Shown here piece by piece: positions 16,529 to 24,868 of a DNA stretch of 26,462 nucleotides. Under the pieces are notes generated by a model. The model worked only from the letters and a program-made list of their open reading frames with translations, was not told the DNA's origin and did no database searches. This DNA comes from Caryophanales bacterium UBA4100. GTDB taxonomy: Bacteria > Bacillota > Bacilli > Paenibacillales > UBA4045. Numbering within the stretch: position 1 is the first letter of the stretch; each line of letters starts with the position of its first letter. Where the stretch lies: NCBI GenBank assembly GCA_002383285.1, contig DFXU01000074.1, positions 8,135-34,596 on the forward strand. Reading direction: 5' to 3'. Made by a program: the position numbers and the translations under genes.

Positions 16529-18196
16529 TCATAAAGCCTCCATGCCTTTACTGCTCTCTCGATATTCCTGAGGGGTAACTCCTGTTTTCTTCCGAAATAA
16601 ACGAGTGAAATATGGTGCGGATTCCAATCCAACCTCCACAGCGATTTCATGAATCTTCCTATCCGTTGTTTTGAGCAACACCTTCGCTCTTTGAATCCGA
16701 GTCTCATTGATATACTCTAACAAGCCTTGGCCAGTAATCTGCTTGTACAAACGCGAGAAATAAGTAGGGCTTAAGTACACGATTTCTGCAAGCTTGGTTA
16801 AGGAAAGCTCCTCATGAAGAAACTGGTGAATATAGGTATGGACACGTCCGATCATATTGTGAGTACGCTCAACTTGCTTTCGTCCATTGAGCTCAGCAAG
16901 CGTGACACCTAAATCATTAAAAAATTGGAGCATCTCATGCAATCCAGAATGCTGGTCTGGACTGTAGATTTTCTCTATCTGCAGCATAGGTCTGATTATA
17001 TTGAATAGCTCACGTTTATTTATATAGGTGAGGAAGAATGCGGATATATGGGAGAACAGCTCCAAGCCTAACCATTTGCCTTCCTCATCAGAGAACAGAG
17101 TCTCATTCACGGCAAACAATTCATTAAAGAGCTGGTTGAATTGTTCCTTCATCCCATTATCCATATACGATTCCAATAAGTCGAGCTTATGCATTCTTGA
17201 ACGCAAACGTCCAATTTCTATAAGAGAATGACTGGATCTAGGTGTATCGTTTAATTCCTCTCTATGCTCGGTTATCAGCATCTCTTCCCCTGCACCCATT
17301 CGGAATGTTAACTGCAGCTTCAAGGCTTCAATCCTGTTGCTGACAGTCTCCCAGCTTGTCGATTCGGAAGCGAGGGCGATTGAGAAGGGCACCTTCAACA
17401 AGCTCTTGCAAGCGGTTTGAATACGTACTGCACAGTTATCCAACGCCGTCAATGTTGTTTCCCACGGTTGACCTGCCATCGGCTGTACGAGCCATACAAT
17501 GCGCGTTCGATCATATTGAAAGGAAACAAATCTAACATCAGGACTCAGATATTCCTCAGCAATATTATGAATGGAATAGAAGAGTAATACTCTCTCAGAC
17601 GGTGCTGAGAACGTCCCCCACTCATCGATTCTTCCCAAGACAGCGATGACGGGCTGACTCGGATCCAACTCGATGTCGAGCTCCTTGAATCTCCTCCTTC
17701 TCGCAGAGGTGCTCTCAACTTCACCAAGTAGAAATTCAATCAGATAATCCCTGCGAAGTGAAGGTAATGCCAGGTGAACCTGTTGTCTCGCCTTTTGTAG
17801 AATATGGTCTTCATTCACCTCCGTTTCAATCTCGTCTATCGCCTTCTCGATAGCACGAACAATGATGTCGTCCCCTTCGGTTTTCAGAACATAATCAACT
17901 CCTCCCTTACGCAAGGCTGATTGCACATAGTCGAAGTCATTGTAACCCGTTAAGAAGATGACTCTGCAACGAGGCCATCTGAACAGGATTCTATCCGCTA
18001 ATTCCATACCATTCATTCCTGGCATTCGTATATCCGTCAACAGTATATCCACGCTATTGCTTCCCAGCTTTTCTAAAGCATCCTTACCAGAATATGCCTT
18101 TGTAATATTCATTTGAAGATCAGGCATTTCCACCAAGGTCTCTACCAAATAGTTAACCGCAAGCGGCTCATCATCCACAATCATCAAATGCAGCAT
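16529..18196 (-). CDS. AraC-type response regulator, YesN-type (cassette 1)
   Basis: This 555-residue regulator has a receiver with Asp8-Asp9, phospho-acceptor Asp55 (TDIRMPG), Thr83 and Lys105 followed by Thr instead of Pro (YVLKTEGDD). A middle region of about 330 residues follows, then an AraC domain at about 455-550 (LTKLAEIVYLSPTYFSRLYKQ; EVGLESAPYFTRLFRKKTG). AGGAGG lies before the ATG, 38 bases after the kinase stop. It is the last gene of cassette 1, and no terminator follows it. It probably controls the promoter upstream of 23657 (inference). Confidence 0.92.
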   Translation of the reverse strand: MLHLMIVDDEPLAVNYLVETLVEMPDLQMNITKAYSGKDALEKLGSNSVDILLTDIRMPGMNGMELADRILFRWPRCRVIFLTGYNDFDYVQSALRKGGVDYVLKTEGDDIIVRAIEKAIDEIETEVNEDHILQKARQQVHLALPSLRRDYLIEFLLGEVESTSARRRRFKELDIELDPSQPVIAVLGRIDEWGTFSAPSERVLLFYSIHNIAEEYLSPDVRFVSFQYDRTRIVWLVQPMAGQPWETTLTALDNCAVRIQTACKSLLKVPFSIALASESTSWETVSNRIEALKLQLTFRMGAGEEMLITEHREELNDTPRSSHSLIEIGRLRSRMHKLDLLESYMDNGMKEQFNQLFNELFAVNETLFSDEEGKWLGLELFSHISAFFLTYINKRELFNIIRPMLQIEKIYSPDQHSGLHEMLQFFNDLGVTLAELNGRKQVERTHNMIGRVHTYIHQFLHEELSLTKLAEIVYLSPTYFSRLYKQITGQGLLEYINETRIQRAKVLLKTTDRKIHEIAVEVGLESAPYFTRLFRKKTGVTPQEYRESSKGMEAL

Positions 18197-18234
18197 TATC
18201 CCGCTCCTCCTACTGTTAGATCATCTCTTCGTTT

Positions 18235-20034
18235 TTAAGTCTCCAAGTTAAGTATGGGGATTCTCAAGGTAACGATCAGTCCTCTACTATCCCCATGATC
18301 TAGATGAATTCCTCCTAAGGTGCCGTACTTCAGCCATAGACGACGATGAACGTTTAACATACCTGTCACTTCATTAATCTGCTGCTCATCGTTAAATTTC
18401 CGATGCCATGATTCTAGTTCCTCATCCGTCATACCAATTCCATTATCCTTTACCACAATTATCAGTATCGGTTTATCTATGAAGGTGTAACTTATACTGA
18501 AGTTGATCTGAAGATGACAATTTTCTATATCTAGATCAAATCCGTGCTGGTAAGCATTCTCCACGATCGGCTGGAGAATGAGCCGAGGAACCTGAATACC
18601 AATATAGCTGTCTGGCAGCTCATCTAGAGTGACCCGTATGCGATCATTGAACCGTATTGATTGAATTTCCGTATAAGCTCGTACATGCCTTAGCTCCTCC
18701 TCAAGCCTGACCTCTTCATTGCCATTGCGGGTAATGTACTGATAATAATCGCCCAAGTACATTGTGAACCGAGTTGCATTCTCAACATCCTGTGCCTTGG
18801 TCATACGATAGAGCAAATAAAAGCTGTTATATAGAAAATGGGGGTTAATTTGCGATTGTAATTGTTTCAGCTCCGATTGCTGCAAGTGAATTTTCTGCTC
18901 ATATACCTCATAAATCAGATTATTCAGATGGGCAGCCATATAATTAAATCTTTCATAGAGATAATGAAATTCATCATTGCTGTTATGCTTAATATTCACA
19001 GTAATAATTCCCGACTCTACTTTACGAAAAGCGCCTACTAGCTTACGAAGAGGTTGATGAATAATCCTATATATCCAATAGGCGAATGCAATAATTACGA
19101 ATAACGAAATGCCTGATATCAACCACATGTAGGTCCGATACTTCACAATTGGTCCCATAACCTCAATTTCAGGCACGTACACAACCATATGAGAATTTAA
19201 TAGCGGTGAATACAAATGAACAGTTAAGAAGTCTTCACCCTGGAGGGATATACGTTCAGTATGCGCCTGCGTGACATCTCCCGAATCACTCTCATCCATA
19301 GCACTAGATAAGACTAATTGCTGGTTTAGATCATCGCTGATTCGATTAAAGGAGGTAGCGTGTTTATCACTAACGATAACTGCATGCTCATGGATCATGA
19401 CAGCACCACCATTCTCGTAGCCGGGCAGCTGCGCCAGAAATCGATGTAGCTCGGAGATAGAAACCTGTATCTCTAGCACGAAGTTTGGATTCCGAGTATC
19501 CAGGTTATATGGACTTGGATAATATTCACGGATGTAGATCTCATTATCCTTCAGAATAAAAGGCGGTGCAGAGATCAGAATATCTTTCTTCAGCTGATCT
19601 ATCTGCAGCTGGTCCAACCGATCTATAGCTGGATCGGAGGAGATGATTCTGGCTACAGAAGGAATATACGCCCTGGCTTCGGAGATATACATACTCGATG
19701 CTTTTATCAAGCTTAATCTCTTCTGTAGCCGCTTCATCGCGGTGAGCCGTTCATAGGTAGTCATCCTCTCCATCATCATGGATAGGGCCTCTAGATCCTC
19801 ATCATTCATAAATTCCCGTTGAAGAACGGTCATACGCTCAATCTCGGTCTCCAGTGACGTTAGATAAAATCGAACCTGCTGCTGTAGAGACTTTGAAATT
19901 TCCCTATCTACAATACGGGCTCCCTCATCATTGATGTAGGCTCCTAATAAATAGATAGGTGTGATGACAACGAGGAATGCAAGAACAAGCTTGCTAAATA
20001 TAGAGAATCGCTTCCTGTTCCCAATCAAGCGCAT
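18235..20034 (-). CDS. Sensor histidine kinase, YesM-type with altered G2 box (cassette 1)
   Basis: This 599-residue kinase has membrane helices at about 13-32 and 302-323, an extracytoplasmic sensor between them and a HAMP segment to about 377. The phospho-acceptor is His399 in QINPHFLYNS. The N box is QPIVENAYQHG (Asn493) and the G1 box is DNGIG (530-534). The G2 box, normally GxGLxN, reads TGMLNVHRRL with a single Gly near 558, so the ATP lid is unusual. AAAGGAG lies seven bases before the ATG. It follows the YtcP-like permease by 34 bases and precedes its partner regulator. Confidence 0.92.
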   Translation of the reverse strand: MRLIGNRKRFSIFSKLVLAFLVVITPIYLLGAYINDEGARIVDREISKSLQQQVRFYLTSLETEIERMTVLQREFMNDEDLEALSMMMERMTTYERLTAMKRLQKRLSLIKASSMYISEARAYIPSVARIISSDPAIDRLDQLQIDQLKKDILISAPPFILKDNEIYIREYYPSPYNLDTRNPNFVLEIQVSISELHRFLAQLPGYENGGAVMIHEHAVIVSDKHATSFNRISDDLNQQLVLSSAMDESDSGDVTQAHTERISLQGEDFLTVHLYSPLLNSHMVVYVPEIEVMGPIVKYRTYMWLISGISLFVIIAFAYWIYRIIHQPLRKLVGAFRKVESGIITVNIKHNSNDEFHYLYERFNYMAAHLNNLIYEVYEQKIHLQQSELKQLQSQINPHFLYNSFYLLYRMTKAQDVENATRFTMYLGDYYQYITRNGNEEVRLEEELRHVRAYTEIQSIRFNDRIRVTLDELPDSYIGIQVPRLILQPIVENAYQHGFDLDIENCHLQINFSISYTFIDKPILIIVVKDNGIGMTDEELESWHRKFNDEQQINEVTGMLNVHRRLWLKYGTLGGIHLDHGDSRGLIVTLRIPILNLET

Positions 20035-20068
20035 AGTTGTTCTCCTTTGAGATGTGTCTGTCTATATA

Positions 20069-20953
20069 CTACTCCTTCACACTACCAAGAACTATCCCTT
20101 TAGTGAAGTGACGTTGGAGGAATGGATAGACTATGAGTACAGGCAATGTACCCACGAACAGTTGGGCTGCCTTGGCAGTCCGGTCCGATACCATCTGTAA
20201 TAGCTCTAAATCCGTCGAGCTGTTGATAATCGCATTCATCCCCACAACGATGGTGTACAGATAGCTCTGCAATGGATAATTATCTGGTGAATTCATGAAG
20301 AGAATACCATCGAACCAAGCGTTCCAGTGCATGACAATGGAGAACAAGGTAACCGTTGCGATCGATGCCGCCGACAGTGGAACGAAGATACTCCACATAA
20401 TACGCCAATGCCCAGCACCGTCAATAAGTGCCGCCTCCTCAAGCTCCTTAGGTAAGTTTCGGAAGAAGTTTAACAGAATGACGATATTGAATACCGGTAC
20501 GGCTGCATGCAGCACAAGCACCCATATCGTATCTAGCAATCCAAGTAACCTCATGGTCATGTACATTGGGATAATACCACCGCTGAACAGCATCGTAAAG
20601 ACGAATATCCATACATACACAGTTCTACCACTTAAAGCTGAAGATTCCTTAGATAACGGATAAGCAACTAGAATGGTAAGAATCATATTGATGGATACCC
20701 CTAAGATTACACGCTGTAAGGACACACCCATAGACTTGACGAAGGCTGATTGACCGAGAACAAACTCATAAGATTTGAATGTAAAATCTACTGGCCATAA
20801 GAAAACTTCACCTGCAGTAGCGCTTGCATTAGAGCTTAATGAGATCGCGAATAAGTGAATGAGCGGTAAAATACATAGCAATGATAATGCGGTCAAGAAG
20901 CTATAATTGATTAATGTAAACAACCTGCCAGACCAAGATGTATGCCCGACCAC
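20069..20953 (-). CDS. Sugar ABC transporter permease, YtcP-like (cassette 1)
   Basis: This 294-residue permease has about six membrane segments, the EAA loop at 172-194 (EEAALIDGAGHWR, then VPLS) and the family ending FTKGIVLGSVKE. The start is GTG with GGAGG eight bases upstream, 26 bases after the LplB-like gene. Relative to its counterparts the loop after the EAA segment contains AASIATV where Pro-Ile is usual, a minor change. Confidence 0.92.
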   Translation of the reverse strand: MVGHTSWSGRLFTLINYSFLTALSLLCILPLIHLFAISLSSNASATAGEVFLWPVDFTFKSYEFVLGQSAFVKSMGVSLQRVILGVSINMILTILVAYPLSKESSALSGRTVYVWIFVFTMLFSGGIIPMYMTMRLLGLLDTIWVLVLHAAVPVFNIVILLNFFRNLPKELEEAALIDGAGHWRIMWSIFVPLSAASIATVTLFSIVMHWNAWFDGILFMNSPDNYPLQSYLYTIVVGMNAIINSSTDLELLQMVSDRTAKAAQLFVGTLPVLIVYPFLQRHFTKGIVLGSVKE

Positions 20954-20979
20954 AGAGCTCTCCTCCTTTTATTAAAGCG

Positions 20980-21879
20980 CTAGAATATACGATAGTTAGC
21001 GAACCGGTATGCCATAAAGTATGAAACTGATATAAGGATCAATGAAACTACAGACTTCAATAATCCGACAGCTGTAGCCAAGCCATATTGAGCTTCAACT
21101 AGACCGATCCGATATACAAAGGTGTCGATGATGTCGCCTGTTTCATATACAACAGGGCTATACAGATTGAACACTTGCTCGAAGCCTGCATTGAGGATAC
21201 TCCCAATACTAAGTGTTGCCATGAGGACAATGATCGGTGCCATTGCCGGCAGGGTGATGTACAATGTCTGCTTCCAACGATTCGCTCCATCTACAATAGC
21301 TGCCTCATATAAGGATGGATTAATCCCTGCAATTGCTGCAAGATATACAATCGTACTAAAGCCAAATTCCTTCCACTCATTAGATATGACCAACGTGTAA
21401 GGAAACCAACGATTATCACCTAGGAAGAAGATTGAATCGAGTCCGAACCATTGAATGATTATATTCACAATACCTGTGCTCGGAGACAAGATATCAATTA
21501 GTATCCCGCTCAGTATGACCCAGGACAGAAAGTACGGTAGATAGATTAAGGTTTGAATTGAGCGTTTATAAACTTCTTTTCGAATCTCATTTAATAACAT
21601 AGCAATCGTAACAGGAACAATAAGCCCAACGATAATTTTCATGCTTGCAATGAAGATGGTATTCCAGAGAATCTGATAAAAGTCTGGAAGCTCCACCATA
21701 TATGAGAAGTTCTCCAGACCGATCCATTCGGAGCCGAACAAGCCTTTAACTGGCATAAAATCCTGGAAGGCGATGACGACACCAGCCATAGGAATATAGC
21801 TAAAGATCAAAATGGCAATAAGCCCTGGAATGAGCATTAGGTGTAAAGGAAGTTCAACGCGCCATTTTTTTCGAAACAT
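20980..21879 (-). CDS. Sugar ABC transporter permease, LplB-like (cassette 1)
   Basis: This 299-residue permease has its first helix at about 12-30, the SYIPMAGVVIAFQDF stretch, and the EAA loop at 192-211 (EAAIVDGANRWKQ, then TLPA). It ends in a short basic-aromatic tail. GGAGG lies eight bases before the ATG. The 83-base gap after the binding-protein gene contains a 24-bp perfect palindrome (21907-21930). It forms the channel with the YtcP-like permease that follows. Confidence 0.93.
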   Translation of the reverse strand: MFRKKWRVELPLHLMLIPGLIAILIFSYIPMAGVVIAFQDFMPVKGLFGSEWIGLENFSYMVELPDFYQILWNTIFIASMKIIVGLIVPVTIAMLLNEIRKEVYKRSIQTLIYLPYFLSWVILSGILIDILSPSTGIVNIIIQWFGLDSIFFLGDNRWFPYTLVISNEWKEFGFSTIVYLAAIAGINPSLYEAAIVDGANRWKQTLYITLPAMAPIIVLMATLSIGSILNAGFEQVFNLYSPVVYETGDIIDTFVYRIGLVEAQYGLATAVGLLKSVVSLILISVSYFMAYRFANYRIF

Positions 21880-21906
21880 GTAGGTTCCCTCCGTTATAAA
21901 GATAGA

Positions 21907-21930
21907 AGAAGGCGAGAATTCTCGCCTTCT
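21907..21930 (-). promoter_or_regulatory. Perfect 24-bp palindrome between binding protein and permease
   Basis: AGAAGGCGAGAA is followed directly by its reverse complement, with GAATTC at the centre. As RNA it forms a GC-rich stem of about 10 bp with a tight AAUU loop. The 3' flank TCTATCTTTATAA is T-rich but has no continuous run. A partial terminator or a 3'-end-protecting hairpin that favours the binding protein over the permeases is the likely role. Confidence 0.75.
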
Positions 21931-21962
21931 CTTGAGCAGCTTATATTCATCCTATAACTGAA

Positions 21963-23657
21963 TTATTTGTTCACTTCCTCTGTGATCTTGTCACCACCAA
22001 GCTTCTTCCATTCCTCAACGAATGTATCGAATGCATCAATTTTCGATTGACCCATAATGATCTTGGTGAAGGTTTCATCCTGAATTTTCTTCAAGGAAGA
22101 CATTTTGTCCGACATTGTAGGTGTTGCTGCACCCTGGAAGTCACTGTAGATTCCAAGTCCATTCTTATCATAATAATCGATAACACTGTATGAGCCTTCT
22201 GCCCCGAATACCGCTGTGGAGAACCACATTTTCTCATCACCCGCTGCGAATTTGGTCAATCTGTCAAAGTGCACATTTGCCGGGAAGCCAAGCTTACTTC
22301 CATCCTTCTTAGCAAGAGCGTCCTGCACAAGTCGGAAGGCATCTAAGTTCACGTTTAGCGGATCGATAACTACAGGAGGGTACTTGCCTGGGAATATTCC
22401 TTCATCTCTGGAGATGAACGGATTCGGTTCCGGCGCATAGCTGGTCAAATAATAGTGCTCTAGATAAATGTTAGCTAATTTAATCATCGCCTCTGGGTGC
22501 TTAGCACCTTTCTTCACTACATAGAAATTGTTCGCCGTATCGGCTAGCTGTGGTTGGGTCTTGCTGCCATCCAAGGACACAATCGGATATATCTTCCACT
22601 CAGCCTCTGGATTGTTGTCCTTGTTAGCCTTCTGAATATGTCCACCATCAGATACACTGCCGTAAGCTAATCCTAGCTTATTCGCTGCAATCTCTTCCGC
22701 AAGCTTATTCCAGGGTTTTACTGTGAATTCCCTGTCGATAACTCCATCAGCGTAAAGCTGGCTTAATTTCTCTAGCGCGGCCTTCATCTCTGGTTGAATG
22801 GATCCATAGACCAGCTTGCCGCTGCTGTCCTTCATCCACATATCTGGATATGCCTGGAATCCGTTAAAGAAGCCTTTCAACGTTCCATGAGCCTGGAATA
22901 GATCTTTGTTCACGCCTAGACCTACAGTATCGTTCTTGCCATTGTTATCGGGATCTTCCTTGGCGAATGCTGTCGCGATCTTAATGACATCATCGATCGT
23001 CTTCGGCTCAGGTAGGTTAAGCTTCTGCAGCCAGTCATAACGCAGATAGATCATCTCGCCTGTACTGACACCTCCGTTCACCTGCATTTGCGGGATGCCC
23101 ACAAGCTTGCCATTGAAAGTAGCCGTACGTAATGCAGCGCCTTTATCTTGATCAAGCATATCCTTCAGGTAGTCGCTTCCATATTCCTCAAGCTGTGTCG
23201 ATAAATCCTCCAGTTGGTCCGATTCGTACATTCTCAGCATTTCTTCCTTGTTAACAACCATAAAATCGGGAATTTCACCTGACGCAATGGAGATGTTCAA
23301 CTTTTGTCGATATTGTGATTCGTCAACAACCCATAGATTCTTGACATTAATACCATACTGATCCTTGAATATATCCGTCCAGATGTTGTCATCAATTGAT
23401 TTACCTGCATCATATTTGAACCCTTGATTGACAAAACGAACCGTTGTAACCTCGATAGCTGGCTCGTACTTACCTAATGGGTCTGCTGGTGCTGCAGGCT
23501 TCTCGTCCTTATTATTGTTTGTCTCACTTACTTGCTCTTCCTCCTGCTCAATCTTCTCTGTTGCACTCTCATTATTGGAGTTCGAGCACGCACTAAGCAT
23601 AAGAACTGCCATCATAATGAATACAAGTACGAGTATTCCTGTTTTTTTCAACCTCAT
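21963..23657 (-). CDS. Extracellular sugar-binding lipoprotein (cassette 1)
   Basis: This 564-residue ABC-importer binding protein has a signal core at about 7-22, lipobox LSAC with Cys24, and an Asn/Glu/Lys-rich linker to about 58. The mature domain has the calcium-type loop DPDNNGKND at 235-243, within a stretch closely matching the cassette 2 protein. GAGGGG precedes the ATG. It is the first gene of cassette 1, about 35 bases downstream of a predicted transcription start, and is separated from the permeases by a hairpin. The ligand is probably an oligosaccharide (inference). Confidence 0.93.
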   Translation of the reverse strand: MRLKKTGILVLVFIMMAVLMLSACSNSNNESATEKIEQEEEQVSETNNNKDEKPAAPADPLGKYEPAIEVTTVRFVNQGFKYDAGKSIDDNIWTDIFKDQYGINVKNLWVVDESQYRQKLNISIASGEIPDFMVVNKEEMLRMYESDQLEDLSTQLEEYGSDYLKDMLDQDKGAALRTATFNGKLVGIPQMQVNGGVSTGEMIYLRYDWLQKLNLPEPKTIDDVIKIATAFAKEDPDNNGKNDTVGLGVNKDLFQAHGTLKGFFNGFQAYPDMWMKDSSGKLVYGSIQPEMKAALEKLSQLYADGVIDREFTVKPWNKLAEEIAANKLGLAYGSVSDGGHIQKANKDNNPEAEWKIYPIVSLDGSKTQPQLADTANNFYVVKKGAKHPEAMIKLANIYLEHYYLTSYAPEPNPFISRDEGIFPGKYPPVVIDPLNVNLDAFRLVQDALAKKDGSKLGFPANVHFDRLTKFAAGDEKMWFSTAVFGAEGSYSVIDYYDKNGLGIYSDFQGAATPTMSDKMSSLKKIQDETFTKIIMGQSKIDAFDTFVEEWKKLGGDKITEEVNK

Positions 23658-23697
23658 ATTTTCCCCTCGCTTCTATGTTTTGTGTTTCTACAACTTG

Positions 23698-23726
23698 ATT
23701 ATAAAGGGTAGCGGATTTGCTTAGAT
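23698..23726 (-). promoter_or_regulatory. Predicted promoter of cassette 1 with a weak -35
   Basis: A perfect TATAAT (-10, 23698-23703) lies 17 bases from ATCTAA (23721-23726), a poor match to a -35. A consensus -10 with a poor -35 is typical of activator-dependent promoters and suits control by the cassette 1 AraC-type regulator. Transcription would start near 23691, giving a leader of about 35 bases. Confidence 0.55.
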
Positions 23727-23815
23727 ACGAGACATTCGTGTGATTCTTGCTTTATATTGAGGTGTTCATCTATAACGGACTATGTGAACTGGGAAATATT
23801 AATAGCTTACATGAT

Positions 23816-23854
23816 AAAAAAGGGAGCTGCCCAAAATCTGTTTGGGGCAGTCCC
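23816..23854 (-). terminator. Rho-independent terminator after the SGNH hydrolase gene
   Basis: On the minus strand GGGA pairs with TCCC and CTGCCC with GGGCAG, with one bulged C and three further A-T pairs towards the loop (23822-23854). Six T residues follow (23816-23821). It begins 19 bases after the stop codon and separates the right-edge operon from cassette 1. Confidence 0.9.
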
Positions 23855-23872
23855 GCTTAATTAATGATACGA

Positions 23873-24868
23873 TTACTCCAATAACCCCTCTAATGCTGAA
23901 TAATACAGCCTATGTCCGTAATCATTCGGATGATTGATATTGTTAAGCAGTAAGCTTTCATGTGTCTTCCCTGCCGCAAGCTCATCTAGCCATAGACGCT
24001 GGACATCAGCAACAACCACACCAGATGTGTAGCCAATTCGACGTATCGCTTCGGCGTAGTCGGTCACATTCTCACTTGCGAATATCCAGTTAGGGTTAGG
24101 TAAACATGGTGTGATCACAATGATTTGGGCTGATGTGTGCTGTCTAATTCTAGATACCATCTCGCTTATATTCTGTTCGAACTCCTCAAGAGGGGTTGAA
24201 TTAGTGCCATCTGGCTGGCGATTCTGATCGTTCATGCCGTAGCCGATAGTAACCAGCTCCGGTTGTAAGGCAATAATATCCTCAATGCGTTCAAGACCTC
24301 TACGAGAGCCTTCTCCACCGAGTGCCATCATCTCAACTCGAATTTCTGTATGGGGATAACGGTTACGCAGCGCTGCTGCAAACCGATTATGATAGGCCAA
24401 TTCCTTAATGCTTGCCTCCGCACCGGTACTGATACTATCACCGAATACCACATAGGTTACTTCCCTCTGTCTGGATATCCGCTCGTGCAATTGTGATAAC
24501 AAGAGAGGCTTGATCTTCTCTTCGATGGCCTCGGCCTTCCCCACAGCCATTGTAGAATAATCAATTGTACAGGTAAATCGAGCATTCGAATAGTCAGGAT
24601 AATCCCGATGATCGAATCCTGCTTTGCCATACATCGGGTGCTCCTGCCAGTCAGGAATTCGGCTTTGTACAGTACGTTTAATGGTACCTAGCTCATAATC
24701 GATAATGTAATCATGCCCTTCTGAGAAGAGTAGCGGAATCGTCTGTGGTCCTTGAAGGAGCACCACCTTACCATCTATGGGAGCATACCTAAGCTTTTGT
24801 TCTTCAATACCCTTGAAGACCAACGTCTCACCCGTTATTTCCTGTAATCCGTGAGAAGCTCTCCTCAT
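23873..24868 (-). CDS. SGNH/GDSL-family esterase
   Basis: This 331-residue cytosolic hydrolase has an N-terminal beta-rich part (about 1-130) and a C-terminal SGNH domain. Visible motifs are FGDSIS with catalytic Ser145 (block I), a Gly-rich LGGEGS near 183-188 (block II), GMND with Asn213 (block III), and DYGH with the catalytic pair Asp316 and His319 (block V). Such enzymes commonly remove acetyl or other acyl groups from carbohydrates. I chose the ATG at 24868: it forms TAATG with the upstream stop, and AGGTG lies eight bases before it. The GTG two codons earlier would be too close to that site. It is coupled to the large protein upstream, so the two probably act on the same substrate. Confidence 0.87.
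   Translation of the reverse strand: MRRASHGLQEITGETLVFKGIEEQKLRYAPIDGKVVLLQGPQTIPLLFSEGHDYIIDYELGTIKRTVQSRIPDWQEHPMYGKAGFDHRDYPDYSNARFTCTIDYSTMAVGKAEAIEEKIKPLLLSQLHERISRQREVTYVVFGDSISTGAEASIKELAYHNRFAAALRNRYPHTEIRVEMMALGGEGSRRGLERIEDIIALQPELVTIGYGMNDQNRQPDGTNSTPLEEFEQNISEMVSRIRQHTSAQIIVITPCLPNPNWIFASENVTDYAEAIRRIGYTSGVVVADVQRLWLDELAAGKTHESLLLNNINHPNDYGHRLYYSALEGLLE

Noticed and set aside
20295..20663. Plus-strand open frame of 122 codons
   Set aside because: It is antisense to the cassette 1 YtcP-like permease and mirrors its composition only.
289..23657. Simple tandem triplication of one cassette
   Set aside because: Gene order, binding-protein motifs, receiver motifs and kinase boxes differ too much between the cassettes for a recent triplication.
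23717..23752. AAGCAA repeated 30 bases apart upstream of the cassette 1 promoter, and GTTCA facing TGAAC further upstream
   Set aside because: The matches are only five or six bases long and expected by chance in an A/T-rich gap; one copy falls in the promoter spacer region. Not strong enough to call an operator.
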